64,000 nucleotides of DNA, from assembly GCF_027922145.1 (NCBI RefSeq), contig NZ_BSFC01000044.1, positions 420,013 through 484,012 of the forward strand, written 5' to 3'. Origin of the DNA: Novosphingobium resinovorum (lineage in GTDB: Bacteria; Pseudomonadota; Alphaproteobacteria; Sphingomonadales; Sphingomonadaceae). A model generated the notes under the pieces. The model had not been told where the DNA came from and did not search any database. It was given only the letters and a program-made list of their open reading frames with translations. Positions 9,010-17,781 of the stretch are shown here, piece by piece. Positions within the stretch are counted from its first letter, which is position 1. Every line of letters begins with the position of its first letter. The translations under genes were made by a program, and so were the position numbers.

Positions 9010-9648
9010 ATGAAGGACCGTCCGGTCTCCGCTCTAGACGTAGCGCCTCCCGGTGCGCGTGCGATGCTGCTCGATACGGCGAGCGCTATCATGCGCGACG
9101 GCGATGTGATCGACATCTCGCTTTCCGAACTGAGCCTTCGCTCCGGGCTGAACTCGGCGCTGGTGAAGTACTACTTCGGCAACAAGGCGGGGCTGCTCAA
9201 GGCGCTGCTCGACCGTGACTGGGAGGCAATCGTCGTCAGCGTCGATGCGCTCGTCGCCAAGGACGGGTGGGAGCCGGAGGCCAAGCTGCGGCGGCACTTG
9301 TGGAAGGTGGTCGATACTTTCTACGAAGTGCCTTACCTCAACCGCCTGACCATGCGCATGGTGCGCGAGAGCGACGATACCGAGGCGCGGCGCATCGCCG
9401 ACTGCTACCTCTCGCCGATCTACCGCGCTTACGAGCAGTTGATCGGCGACGGGGTGCGGGCAGGGGTGTTCCGCGAGATCGACCCGCAGTTGTTCTACTT
9501 CACGGTGACGGGGGCGGTGGACCGCTTCTTCTCGGCGCGGCTGGTGCTCAAGCATTGCTTCGATCAGGACAGCCTGACCGAGGAACTGCGCGACCGTTAC
9601 CGCGAGCATACCATCGACATCATCATGGCAGGCATTCTCGCGCACTGA
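9010..9648 (+). CDS. TetR-family transcriptional regulator
   Basis: 212 residues. The N-terminal helix-turn-helix (about 17-63) ends in the family signature VKYYFGNKAGLLKALL. The C-terminal half is helical and fits a ligand-binding/dimerisation domain. It sits directly behind the SDR and overlaps the next small gene by one base (TGATG), so it is co-transcribed with both. Autoregulation and control of the divergent TonB receptor are inference. The ligand is unknown; an acyl-CoA or lipid is plausible given the partner enzyme. Confidence 0.88.
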   Translation: MKDRPVSALDVAPPGARAMLLDTASAIMRDGDVIDISLSELSLRSGLNSALVKYYFGNKAGLLKALLDRDWEAIVVSVDALVAKDGWEPEAKLRRHLWKVVDTFYEVPYLNRLTMRMVRESDDTEARRIADCYLSPIYRAYEQLIGDGVRAGVFREIDPQLFYFTVTGAVDRFFSARLVLKHCFDQDSLTEELRDRYREHTIDIIMAGILAH

Positions 9649-9929
9649 TGGCCCGCAAGAAGAAGCGTTACCTCACCGCGACGATGGCGGACGGCTACGT
9701 CAAGACCATCGGGCCGACGGCGGATACGTTCACGCATTACTGGCGCGTGGTGGCGGAACTGCAGAACGGCAAGACCGAGGTGTTCTGGGGGCATGCGCGT
9801 TCGCTGGCGGAGGCGAAGAAGAAGCGCCTGCCGCTGGACGAGGCAGCCAGAATGCGCGGCTGGAAGGGGTTCGCCTTCGAGATCGCCGAGCTTGTCGAGA
9901 CGGATAGCGAGTCAGGTCACGAGGACTGA
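9648..9929 (+). CDS. Small hypothetical protein (93 aa) in SDR-TetR operon
   Basis: The ATG shares its A with the TetR stop (TGATG), which indicates translational coupling. The product is soluble with a basic start (MARKKKRYL), aromatic-rich centre (FTHYWRVVAEL, EVFWGHARSLAEA) and acidic tail (DSESGHED). No cysteine, membrane segment or signal peptide is present. I do not recognise the family. Codon use matches its neighbours, so it is probably real. Confidence 0.7.
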   Translation: MARKKKRYLTATMADGYVKTIGPTADTFTHYWRVVAELQNGKTEVFWGHARSLAEAKKKRLPLDEAARMRGWKGFAFEIAELVETDSESGHED

Positions 9930-10009
9930 CGAGACGCTTGACAGCCGATGCCATCGGATTGATTTCACAGGGCGATGGGGCTCGGTTGGGGGCCTGTACC
10001 GGGGAAATC

Positions 10010-11161
10010 ATGGCGGCTTCGGGAAGCGAGGCAGGCGACTTGCGTGCCGGCAGTTACCGACTCACGCAATTGGAGGCGGTGCGTGGAATCGCTTCGCTGG
10101 TCGTGGTGTTTCATCATTTCGCGCTGGGTTTCGTACCGGCGATACGCCTGCGTTTTCCGGATGGGATCGCCGGGACGCCGTTGTTCTGCCTGATCAACGG
10201 TTCAGCGGCGGTGACGTTGTTTTTCGTGCTGTCCGGCTTCGTGCTGACGCGCCGCTATTTCGATCGAGGCCGGGCAGGAGGTGAACTGGCAATAGCGGCG
10301 GCCAAGCGCATGCCGAGGCTATGGGTTCCGGCGACCGCTTCAGCAATCCTCGCGTGGCTGGTGATCAGCCTGGATCTGACATGGAACGTCGAGGCGGCGC
10401 GATCGACTGGCAGCGACTGGCTGAGGCTCTATGCCAACGCCGGATTTCCAGCCGTTTACCGGCCGGACTTTGCAACCGTCATGGGGCAGAGCGTCACGCT
10501 CTTCTTCCACCCTGCCAATCCGGGGCTCGTCAACACGAACCTCTGGACGATGTATTTCGAGCTGTTCGGCAGCATGCTGTGCTTCGCCATCGTCTGGCTG
10601 TTGCTTGCAATGGAAGCGCGCCGCTGGTGGCCGGTCGTGCCGGCCGGAATGACGGTTCTGGCCCTGATCGCGGTGCTGGGAGCGGCGGCGCTGCCGTTCC
10701 TGCTGGGAGCATGTCTCGCCAGGTTCTATCGACATGGGGGACTGTCGTTGTCGAAGATCGGCGGTATCGGGCTCATGCTGGCGGGGCTGGCACTGTGCGG
10801 CATGGACGGTTTCGTCCCCGAGAACATCGGCGCTGTCATAATCCTGCTCGCGGTTCTCGCATGCCCATCGCTGGCGCGAGGGCTGTCCGGGCGTTTCGGC
10901 AACTTTCTGGGGCGCTATTCCTTTCCCGTCTATCTGGTCCACCTGACCGTCATCCTGTCGGCATCCAGCTTCGTGTTCGTGAAACTCAATGACCGGGGAT
11001 GGGACGGGGCCCTCGTGTTGCTGGGCACGGGGGTAGTGACGCTGGTACTGACCTTCCTGGCAGCGTGGCCCTTCGTCGCGCTCGAGGATTGGTGGGTGCC
11101 GAAACTCAATCGGATTGCCGGTATCGTGCAGCGCGGGTTGTCGCCGTCGCGGCCAGCCTAG
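10010..11161 (+). CDS. Acyltransferase 3 family membrane protein
   Basis: 383 residues with about ten hydrophobic helices. The first ends in the family landmark LEAVRGIASLVVVFHHFALGF (the His-His pair is probably catalytic). Late in the protein comes RYSFPVYLVHLTV. This is the OafA/YrhL type that acetylates or acylates sugars, lipopolysaccharide O-antigen or exopolysaccharide across the inner membrane. The ATG at 10010 has GGGGAAATC upstream and is preferred to an earlier TTG. It is convergent with tadC (9-base gap), so it is not part of the tad operon. Confidence 0.82.
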   Translation: MAASGSEAGDLRAGSYRLTQLEAVRGIASLVVVFHHFALGFVPAIRLRFPDGIAGTPLFCLINGSAAVTLFFVLSGFVLTRRYFDRGRAGGELAIAAAKRMPRLWVPATASAILAWLVISLDLTWNVEAARSTGSDWLRLYANAGFPAVYRPDFATVMGQSVTLFFHPANPGLVNTNLWTMYFELFGSMLCFAIVWLLLAMEARRWWPVVPAGMTVLALIAVLGAAALPFLLGACLARFYRHGGLSLSKIGGIGLMLAGLALCGMDGFVPENIGAVIILLAVLACPSLARGLSGRFGNFLGRYSFPVYLVHLTVILSASSFVFVKLNDRGWDGALVLLGTGVVTLVLTFLAAWPFVALEDWWVPKLNRIAGIVQRGLSPSRPA

Positions 11162-11170
11162 GCTTTGGCG

Positions 11171-12184
11171 TCACCCCGCCTTGCCCGGCCCGGTGCCCGA
11201 GAAGGCATCGCCGATCGAGCACGCCGCAGGGCCGAGGATGACGACGAACAGCGTCGGCAGGATGAACAGGATCAGCGGCACGGTCATGATCGCGGGCAGG
11301 CGCGCGGCCTTTTCCTCGGCGCGCATCATACGTTCGTTGCGGAATTCGGCCGAGAGCACGCGTAGCGCAGAGGCCAGCGGGGTGCCGTAGCGTTCGGTCT
11401 GCACCATCGTCGTCACCACGCCCTTCACCGCGTCGAGGTTGACGCGATAGGCGAGGTTCTCGAACGCGGCGCGGCGTTCGGTGAGGAACGAGAGTTCGAT
11501 CGAGGTCATCGAGAACTCGTCGCCCAGTTCCGGGTAGGCGCGGCCCAGTTCGCGTGAGACGCGCTCGAAGGCGGCGTCCACGGTCAGGCCCGCTTCGGCG
11601 CAGATGACGAGCAGGTCGAGCGCGTCGGGCAAGCCCTTGCGGATCGCGTCGGTGCGCTTGGAGACGAGGTTCTGGATATAGATGTCCGGACCTTTGTATC
11701 CGGCTAGCACCATCGCGGCGAAGCCCATGAACTTCTTGAAGCTCGACCAGTCGGGGAAGTAGTCGATCCCGTAGATCACCAGTGCGGCGAAACCGCCCAG
11801 TACGATCGGCGCGACGAGGCGCGCGAGGACGACCGCGACGGCCCATTCCTTGTTGCGGATGCCGGCCTGCGCCAGCTTCTGCTGGATGGTCTTGATCTGG
11901 CTGTCCTGCAGCATCCGCGCCTTGCCGAGGAACGCACCCATCTTGTCGGTGGTGTCGTTGCGGCGGATCAGGCTCTGGCGCTTGCGGGCGGTGGTTATGA
12001 TGCCCGCCTTGAGCTGCTCGCGCCGGGCGTTGAGCGCCTTGACGCGCTTCTGCATCGGATCGCGGATGGTGATCGCGGTGTAGATCGCGAAGAGCACCGC
12101 GGCGGCCGCGACGATTGTGAGCAGGGTGCCGACGTAAGTGACGTCGAAACCGAGGAGGGTGGGACCGGCGGGTTGTTCGAGCAT
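11171..12184 (-). CDS. tadC: Tad pilus inner-membrane protein TadC
   Basis: 337 residues with an N-terminal membrane helix (about 14-38), a basic cytosolic stretch, further helices in the middle (about 115-165) and a T2SSF domain carrying LPDALDLLVICAEAGLTVDAAF. A final hydrophobic helix follows near the C-terminus. TadC pairs with TadB as the polytopic platform of the tight-adherence (Flp) pilus. It is the last gene of the minus-strand operon and lies 10 bases after tadB. No tadD follows. Confidence 0.9.
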   Translation of the reverse strand: MLEQPAGPTLLGFDVTYVGTLLTIVAAAAVLFAIYTAITIRDPMQKRVKALNARREQLKAGIITTARKRQSLIRRNDTTDKMGAFLGKARMLQDSQIKTIQQKLAQAGIRNKEWAVAVVLARLVAPIVLGGFAALVIYGIDYFPDWSSFKKFMGFAAMVLAGYKGPDIYIQNLVSKRTDAIRKGLPDALDLLVICAEAGLTVDAAFERVSRELGRAYPELGDEFSMTSIELSFLTERRAAFENLAYRVNLDAVKGVVTTMVQTERYGTPLASALRVLSAEFRNERMMRAEEKAARLPAIMTVPLILFILPTLFVVILGPAACSIGDAFSGTGPGKAG

Positions 12185-12194
12185 GTGCTGGTCC

Positions 12195-13166
12195 TCAGAT
12201 CTCGAAGCTGACCATCTTGGCCATGATGAAGGCACCGATGCCCATCCAGATAGCGCCGCCGATGCCGGCGACCATCAGGCGCTCGTCGATGAAGAACTGG
12301 CCGATGTACTGGGGGCTGATCCACCAGATCATGAAGAAGACGATGAAGGGCAGCGAGCCGACGATATAGGCCGAGGCCTTGGATTCCGAGCTCATCGCGC
12401 GGATCTTGAGCTTCATCTGCGCGCGCTTGCGCAGCACGTCCGACAGGTTCGCCAGCGTCTCCGCCAAATTACCGCCGGTCTCGCGCTGGATGGCCAGGGT
12501 GATGCAGAAGAAGTTGAATTCGGGCATGTTCAGGCGGTCGGCGGTTTCCTGGAGGGCGTCCTCCATGGTCTTGCCGACTTTCATGCGGTCGGTGATGAGC
12601 TTGAATTCCTCGGCGACGGGGCCGGGGATTTCCTGCGAGACGATGGTGAGCGTCTCCGACACCGGCAGACCCGAACGCAGACCGCGCACGAGCAGATCGA
12701 TGGCGTCGGCGAACTTCACGGTGAAGGCGTTGGAGCGGCGCTTGATGAAGTGGCTGACGACCATGTGCGGCAGCCCCGCGCCGACGAACACGCCGAATGC
12801 GAGCGCGAGAAACATCGCGCCGGACTTCATGAAGATGAGCAGCGTTATCACCGCACCGAGGCCGATCGAGCCATAGAGGTACTGCTGCATCGTCCAGGGC
12901 AGGCCCGAACGGTGCAGGCGCAGCGCCAGCGCTTCCGCGCGCGAGGCAGAGCCGGCGATCTGGTGGATTCGCGGCTTGCGGGCGGCGACGGCGCGGCGCA
13001 TCTGCGCCTCCAGCCGATCGCTGGCATTGCTCGAGTGACGGAAACGCACCGACTTCAGGCGCCGGGTCGATTCCTTCTTGGGCGACGGCCCGGAAAGCAG
13101 CGCCCAGATGAGCAGCGCGAAGCCCGTGAGCCCCGTCGTTACCATGATGACCTGAAGGAAGTTCAT
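12195..13166 (-). CDS. tadB: Tad pilus inner-membrane protein TadB
   Basis: 323 residues. It has an N-terminal helix, a basic cytosolic section, a helix pair, then a T2SSF domain with FADAIDLLVRGLRSGLPVSE and IQRETGGNLAETLANLS, and two C-terminal helices. It forms the assembly platform with TadC. Its start is only 30 bases from the tadZ stop. In most cpa/tad operons the ATPase gene cpaF/tadA occupies exactly this junction; here there is no room for it. Confidence 0.9.
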   Translation of the reverse strand: MNFLQVIMVTTGLTGFALLIWALLSGPSPKKESTRRLKSVRFRHSSNASDRLEAQMRRAVAARKPRIHQIAGSASRAEALALRLHRSGLPWTMQQYLYGSIGLGAVITLLIFMKSGAMFLALAFGVFVGAGLPHMVVSHFIKRRSNAFTVKFADAIDLLVRGLRSGLPVSETLTIVSQEIPGPVAEEFKLITDRMKVGKTMEDALQETADRLNMPEFNFFCITLAIQRETGGNLAETLANLSDVLRKRAQMKLKIRAMSSESKASAYIVGSLPFIVFFMIWWISPQYIGQFFIDERLMVAGIGGAIWMGIGAFIMAKMVSFEI

Positions 13167-13196
13167 AGCCGTTACCGAACCTTGAGAAGCATCGCC

Positions 13197-14471
13197 TTAC
13201 GAGGACGCCGGGGCCTTCTTCTTCGCCTTGGGCATTATCGCCTTGAGGTCGAACTTACCGAGCAGGGAAGGCTTGGCGGTGGCACCGGCTTCATCGCCGA
13301 TGTCGGCGATGTCGCGGGCGAGATCGCGCAGCACCGCGCCGGACTTGGCCGCGCGGTTGGCATCTGCGAACGTCTGGCCCAGCTTCGCGGCCATCGACGC
13401 GGCCTTGAGGTCATAGGGAATCGACACGTCGATCTTTGTCTCGATCGAGGCTTCGAAGTCGGCCTTGCTGATCTCGGCAAGCGTCGCCTGAACCTTGTTG
13501 GCGACGATGATCACGCGGGTCTGCGGGGCATTGGCCTTGAACCAAGACAGCAGGCGGATGGTGTCGCGCGCCGAAGCCAGCGTCATCTCGGTCACCAGCA
13601 CCGCGACGCCGAGGTCTGCTATGAGCTGCGGGAAGTTGATCAGCATGTTGCGCGGCATGTCAATCACGGTCATCTCGAACGCGGCGCGGAACTCTTCGGC
13701 CAGCTGCTGGAAGGCGGAGCCGTCGGTCAGCAGCGGCGCGTTGATCGGTGCCTCGGCGGAAAGGATCGCAAGGTTGTCGTTCGCACGGATCATCGCACGT
13801 TCGATGAACAGGCCGTCGATGCGGCTGGGGTTCTCGATCGCGTCGGTCAGGCCGCGGCCCGGCTCTAGGTCGAGGCACAGCGCCCCGGTGCCGAAATGGA
13901 TGTCGAGGTCGAGCAGAGCGGTGGGCAGCTTGTGGTCAGTGCTGAACAGCCATGCCAGCGACGTGGCGATGGTCGAGGCGCCGACGCCGCCGCGCGTGCC
14001 GATTACGGCGGTCGAGACATGATGCTTGCCCGCCGCCACGTCATGCGTGCGCGGGGTCGAGAACACCGACTGCGCCTGCGCCAGCGCATCGCGCAGGGCG
14101 GCGGGCTGCAGCGGCTTGAGCAGGTAGTCGTGGATGCCGCTGGCGATGAGATCGCGGTAGAGGCGCACGTCGTTGACCTGGCCAACGGCGACGACGACCG
14201 TGCCCGGCTCGCAGACTTCGGCCAGAGCGTTGATGTCGCTCAGCGGGTCGCCGCTCTCCGACAGATCGACGAACAGGATGTTCGGGCTGGCCGCAATCGA
14301 CAGCGACTGGACGGCATTGCGCAGGCCGCCCTTGTAGCACTTCTCCGGCTGCCAGCCCATCTCGATGGCGATGGGGCGCAGCACGTCGAGCGAAGCCTCG
14401 TCGCAGAGGAACGCGGCGAACTGGTCGCGGCCACTTGGACCGCCTGTCTTCCAGGGAGCGTTCATGGCCAT
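13197..14471 (-). CDS. cpaE: Pilus assembly protein TadZ/CpaE
   Basis: 424 residues. The N-terminal part is a receiver-like fold (NILFVDLSESGDPLSD near 64-79; LLKP at 117-120). The C-terminal part is a MinD/ParA-type ATPase with a deviant Walker A, GTRGGVGAST (158-167), lacking the usual second lysine as in other TadZ proteins. It positions the pilus machine at the pole. The ATG overlaps the cpaD stop by one base (TGATG), with AAGGAAAA upstream. The lysine/alanine-rich tail ends KKKAPASS. Confidence 0.9.
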   Translation of the reverse strand: MAMNAPWKTGGPSGRDQFAAFLCDEASLDVLRPIAIEMGWQPEKCYKGGLRNAVQSLSIAASPNILFVDLSESGDPLSDINALAEVCEPGTVVVAVGQVNDVRLYRDLIASGIHDYLLKPLQPAALRDALAQAQSVFSTPRTHDVAAGKHHVSTAVIGTRGGVGASTIATSLAWLFSTDHKLPTALLDLDIHFGTGALCLDLEPGRGLTDAIENPSRIDGLFIERAMIRANDNLAILSAEAPINAPLLTDGSAFQQLAEEFRAAFEMTVIDMPRNMLINFPQLIADLGVAVLVTEMTLASARDTIRLLSWFKANAPQTRVIIVANKVQATLAEISKADFEASIETKIDVSIPYDLKAASMAAKLGQTFADANRAAKSGAVLRDLARDIADIGDEAGATAKPSLLGKFDLKAIMPKAKKKAPASS

Positions 14472-15109
14472 CAGTTTTCCTTGCTGCCGGTCTGCGAGAC
14501 CGAGTTGCCCTTGCCGGTCGTCCCGGCGGCGCGATAGGCACCGATCGCCTTGTTCGACGTCATCACTGCGGTCGATCCGGTGTCGGTCTGGCCGTGGATC
14601 AGGTCTTCCGGATTGGCGACCATGGCGGCGAGGTTGGAATTGACTGCGCAGCCGTAGTTGGTCGAGGTGGCGTTGCCGGGGTTGAAGTCGCTCTTGGCCG
14701 ACCAGTCCGGGCAACCCGGGACATAAGCCTTGGAACGGCTGATGGTGATGCGGGCTGTGCCTGCCGGCACGGTGCCGGATGCCGCCGTGACTTCATCGAG
14801 CACGACGCCGTAGCGATCCGCGACCGCCGCGATCGCGCCGCGGGTGGCGGCGCTCATATTCGGATCGTCGACTGCGATGCGATCGCCATACTTGAGGCCC
14901 ATGGCGTCGAACCAACCGGCAAGGCGGGCCTGTTCACCATAGGCGAGGCCGGAGCCGCTGCTGGTCACGTCGATGCTGTAGTCCGATTTCTCGACCACCG
15001 GCTGGTGGACCGAATAGACCGAACGATTGGTCGGTACGCCGCCGCAGGCCGCCAGTGCGAGGCCGAGGCTGAGGCAGATTGCGGTACGGGCGAGAGTAGA
15101 CTTGCGCAT
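14471..15109 (-). CDS. cpaD: Pilus assembly lipoprotein CpaD
   Basis: 212 residues with a lipoprotein signal (lipobox LAAC at about residue 22) and the CpaD-family body (PDWSAKSDFNPGN; STNYGCAVNSNLAAMVANPEDL; late GQTDTGS). It is an outer-membrane or periplasmic lipoprotein that helps the CpaC secretin. The ATG at 15109 sits 8 bases after AGAAAGG; a GTG nine bases earlier overlaps that ribosome site and is rejected. The gene overlaps cpaE by one base. Confidence 0.9.
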   Translation of the reverse strand: MRKSTLARTAICLSLGLALAACGGVPTNRSVYSVHQPVVEKSDYSIDVTSSGSGLAYGEQARLAGWFDAMGLKYGDRIAVDDPNMSAATRGAIAAVADRYGVVLDEVTAASGTVPAGTARITISRSKAYVPGCPDWSAKSDFNPGNATSTNYGCAVNSNLAAMVANPEDLIHGQTDTGSTAVMTSNKAIGAYRAAGTTGKGNSVSQTGSKEN

Positions 15110-15127
15110 GATGGTCACCTTTCTCGC

Positions 15128-16621
15128 TTAGAAGCTGAAGCCGGGCTTGGCGGAGTTGTCGGAGCTGCGGCGGGTGCTACCGCCCTGGCTGGACGAGCCC
15201 GAGGGCGCGTTGGTCGCCTCGGGACGCTTCGCACCGCTGGCGCCGTCGCTGTCCATGTTGCCAAGCAGACGCTGCAGTTCGTTGGGCGAGTTGAAACCAT
15301 CGGTCGGCAGCGCGATCTGCGAGGACGAATTCATCGGATTGACCAGATAGGGCGTCACGATGATGACCAGTTCGGTCTCGCCGCGCTTGTAGCTGGTCGA
15401 GCGGAACAGCGAGCCGAGGATCGGCAGGTCGCCCGCGCCCGGCATCTTCTGGATGGTGTTGGTCGCGCTGTTGCTGAGCAGGCCCGCGATCATGAAGCTC
15501 TGGCCCGAGCCCAGTTCCACGGTCGTCTCGGTGCGGCGCACGGTGAGGGCCGGGATTTCGTAGCCGTTGAGCGTAACGGCGCCTTCGCTAGAAAGCTCGG
15601 AAACCTCGGGGCGCACGCGCATCGAGATCCGGCCGTTGGCGAGCACCGTCGGGGTGTAGCTCAGGCTGACGCCGTACTTCTTGTACTCGATCGAGGTTGA
15701 TCCCAGGCCCTGGCTAAGGGGAATCGGGAATTCGCCGCCCGCGAGGAAGTCTGCCGTCTCGCCCGAGAGCGCGGTGAGGTTGGGCTGGGCCAGCGTGCTG
15801 ACGAGGCCGATCGTCTCGCCCGCGTCGAGCGCGCCGAGCAGGTCGATGCCGAGCAGCTTGCCGCCGAGGCCCAGCGTGGTGCCGGTGGCGTTGGGCGTTA
15901 TGGACGAGGCGCCGGTGCTTGCTTCGTCGCCAACGATGATCGGGCCGCCGTGCGTATACTGCGGGAACTTGCCCGAGCCCTGGCCGATCACGAACTTGGC
16001 GCCGGTAGAGGCGTCTGAGCTAGTGATGTTGACGCTCATCGATTTCACCAGCGAGCGGCTGACTTCGGCGATGCGGACCTGCAGGTTGACCTGCAGCGGC
16101 GTCGCGATGCGCAGGCGGCTGATGACGTTGGCTTCCTTGCCCGCGTAAGCCGTGACGAGGCGTTCGGCCTCTGCGGCGTCTTCGGGGTTCTTGATCGTGC
16201 CTGTCAGCAGAAAGGTGTTCGAGCCCATCGTCGAGACGCCGATCCGGGCGTCCGGTATGGCGAGACGCAGCATCGAATCGACGCTGTCGAGGTTGGAGCC
16301 CACGCGTACCGTACCCGACCAGACGACCGCGCCCGCCGCATTGCTGGCATAGACCGTGGTGGTGCCGCCGGCCTTGCCGAACACGTAGAACTGCTTTGCC
16401 GACTTCACCTGGACATCCGCGACCGCGTCGTTGGCGACGAATACGTCGGCCATCGAACCCGGTACGTTGACGAGCTGGCCGCTGCCGATCGACAGGCTGA
16501 CGTCCTGCGCCGGGTGAACGACCGAGGCGGTCTGGGCCTCGGCGGACGCGACGCTCACGGCGGCCAGCGACGGGACGGCAGTGGCGGCGATCAGTGCGGA
16601 CTTGAGAAGACGCTGCTTCAT
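15128..16621 (-). CDS. cpaC: Tad/Flp pilus secretin CpaC (RcpA)
   Basis: 497 residues. A signal peptide (MKQRLLKSALIAATAVPSLA...) is followed by an N-terminal pilus/secretin domain with a BON-like section, then a secretin domain with VSTLAQPNLTALSGETADFLAGGEFPIP and the closing LPILGSLFRSTSYKRGETELVIIVTPYLV. The C-terminus is rich in Gly/Ser/Arg. It forms the outer-membrane pore. The frame is open far upstream inside cpaB, but the ATG at 16621 has GAGGG 8 bases before it and opens a proper signal sequence. Confidence 0.93.
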   Translation of the reverse strand: MKQRLLKSALIAATAVPSLAAVSVASAEAQTASVVHPAQDVSLSIGSGQLVNVPGSMADVFVANDAVADVQVKSAKQFYVFGKAGGTTTVYASNAAGAVVWSGTVRVGSNLDSVDSMLRLAIPDARIGVSTMGSNTFLLTGTIKNPEDAAEAERLVTAYAGKEANVISRLRIATPLQVNLQVRIAEVSRSLVKSMSVNITSSDASTGAKFVIGQGSGKFPQYTHGGPIIVGDEASTGASSITPNATGTTLGLGGKLLGIDLLGALDAGETIGLVSTLAQPNLTALSGETADFLAGGEFPIPLSQGLGSTSIEYKKYGVSLSYTPTVLANGRISMRVRPEVSELSSEGAVTLNGYEIPALTVRRTETTVELGSGQSFMIAGLLSNSATNTIQKMPGAGDLPILGSLFRSTSYKRGETELVIIVTPYLVNPMNSSSQIALPTDGFNSPNELQRLLGNMDSDGASGAKRPEATNAPSGSSSQGGSTRRSSDNSAKPGFSF

Positions 16622-16668
16622 CGAGATGCCCTCAAAGGGTGACGGACGGTGCGTGGAGGCGGTCATCG

Positions 16669-17679
16669 TTACTTGCCCACCGGTTCTACGGTGGTTTCCT
16701 TGCCGCGAGTTACGCGGACCACGGGGCCAACATGGACCGGCGCTGCGGCCACCTGCGGCGCGGCACCGACGGCGGGAGCGGCCGGGGCAGGGGCGCTGCC
16801 GCCCTGTGCCGGGCGGCTCGAACGCTGGAAGCGCGAGACGTCGGCGCCGGTAACGTACGTGGTGGCGCCGTCCATCGGGCGGTTCATGGCCTGGCTCATG
16901 AACTTCTCTTCCTGCTCGCGGGTCGCACCCTCGGGCAACTTCACGTCGCCGCTGGCGAGGATGCGGTCGAATTCGCCCTGGTTGTCGGAGATCGCGCGCA
17001 GCGACAGGCTGAGCGTGCCGATGGTTTGTGCGACGGCGACCTTCTCGGCGATGCGCGGGGTGACTTCGAGGGTGACGGTGCGGAAGCCCTGCACGACCGT
17101 CTTGCCGTCCTCCACCGTGCTGGCGGTCGCCTGGTCCGTCGCGAGGACCCGCAGGTTGCGCAGGATCGTCTCGGCGGTGCGCAGCGAGTCGCCTTCGCCC
17201 TTCACGTCCTGCGTGAGGACGAGGTCGATGCGGTCGCCCGGGAAGACGAAGCCGCCGACGCCGGTGTCGGCCGAGACCGAGATGGTGACGGCGCGCATGC
17301 CCGGTCCGAGCGCGGCGGCAAGGAACCCGCGATCGCCCGGCGCGACGAGCGCTCCCTGGGTCAGCGGCTGGCCGGCGGTGATCGGAAAGCGCACGACGGT
17401 GCCGAGCAGCTTGGTCATGTCGGCCTTGCCGTCGACGTAATAGGCGTCCTGGACGAGGTTGTCCGGCCAGCTCTGGAAAGAGACCGAATCGGCGGTGATG
17501 ATCGTGCCCACCGGCAGCGCGCGCTGGGCGACCAGCACTTTGGGGCCATTCTGGTCGGCGGCCGGAACGGCTCCGGCCTGCGGCGCGCCCCCGCCTGCGA
17601 ACATCGTCCTCGCAGCAAATGCGGTGAAGGCTGCGACGAGCAGCGCAACCGCGAGCAGCACCACTTTCTTCCTGTCCAT
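16669..17679 (-). CDS. cpaB: Flp pilus assembly protein CpaB
   Basis: 336 residues. One N-terminal membrane helix (KVVLLAVALLVAAFTAFAA) is followed by a SAF domain (VLVAQRALPVGTIITADSVSF) and an RcpC/CpaB periplasmic domain (GDRGFLAAALGPGMRAVTISV, GFVFPGDRIDLVLTQ). It is thought to bind peptidoglycan or support the secretin. It lies 47 bases before cpaC and 102 bases after cpaA in the same direction. Confidence 0.92.
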   Translation of the reverse strand: MDRKKVVLLAVALLVAAFTAFAARTMFAGGGAPQAGAVPAADQNGPKVLVAQRALPVGTIITADSVSFQSWPDNLVQDAYYVDGKADMTKLLGTVVRFPITAGQPLTQGALVAPGDRGFLAAALGPGMRAVTISVSADTGVGGFVFPGDRIDLVLTQDVKGEGDSLRTAETILRNLRVLATDQATASTVEDGKTVVQGFRTVTLEVTPRIAEKVAVAQTIGTLSLSLRAISDNQGEFDRILASGDVKLPEGATREQEEKFMSQAMNRPMDGATTYVTGADVSRFQRSSRPAQGGSAPAPAAPAVGAAPQVAAAPVHVGPVVRVTRGKETTVEPVGK

Positions 17680-17781
17680 GGCTTGGAAAGCCCCTTAGCA
17701 AAATCCCCGAACTGTTCGGACTTATGAGGTAAATTGGTTAAGAACGGGTTCACCCCGTTGCTTGCGTAAACCGCGTTAGCT

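Noticed and set aside
16622..17701. N-terminal extension of the cpaC frame across cpaB
   Set aside because: The frame is open but has no family similarity, and the ATG at 16621 has a good ribosome site and signal peptide. cpaB in another frame explains this stretch.
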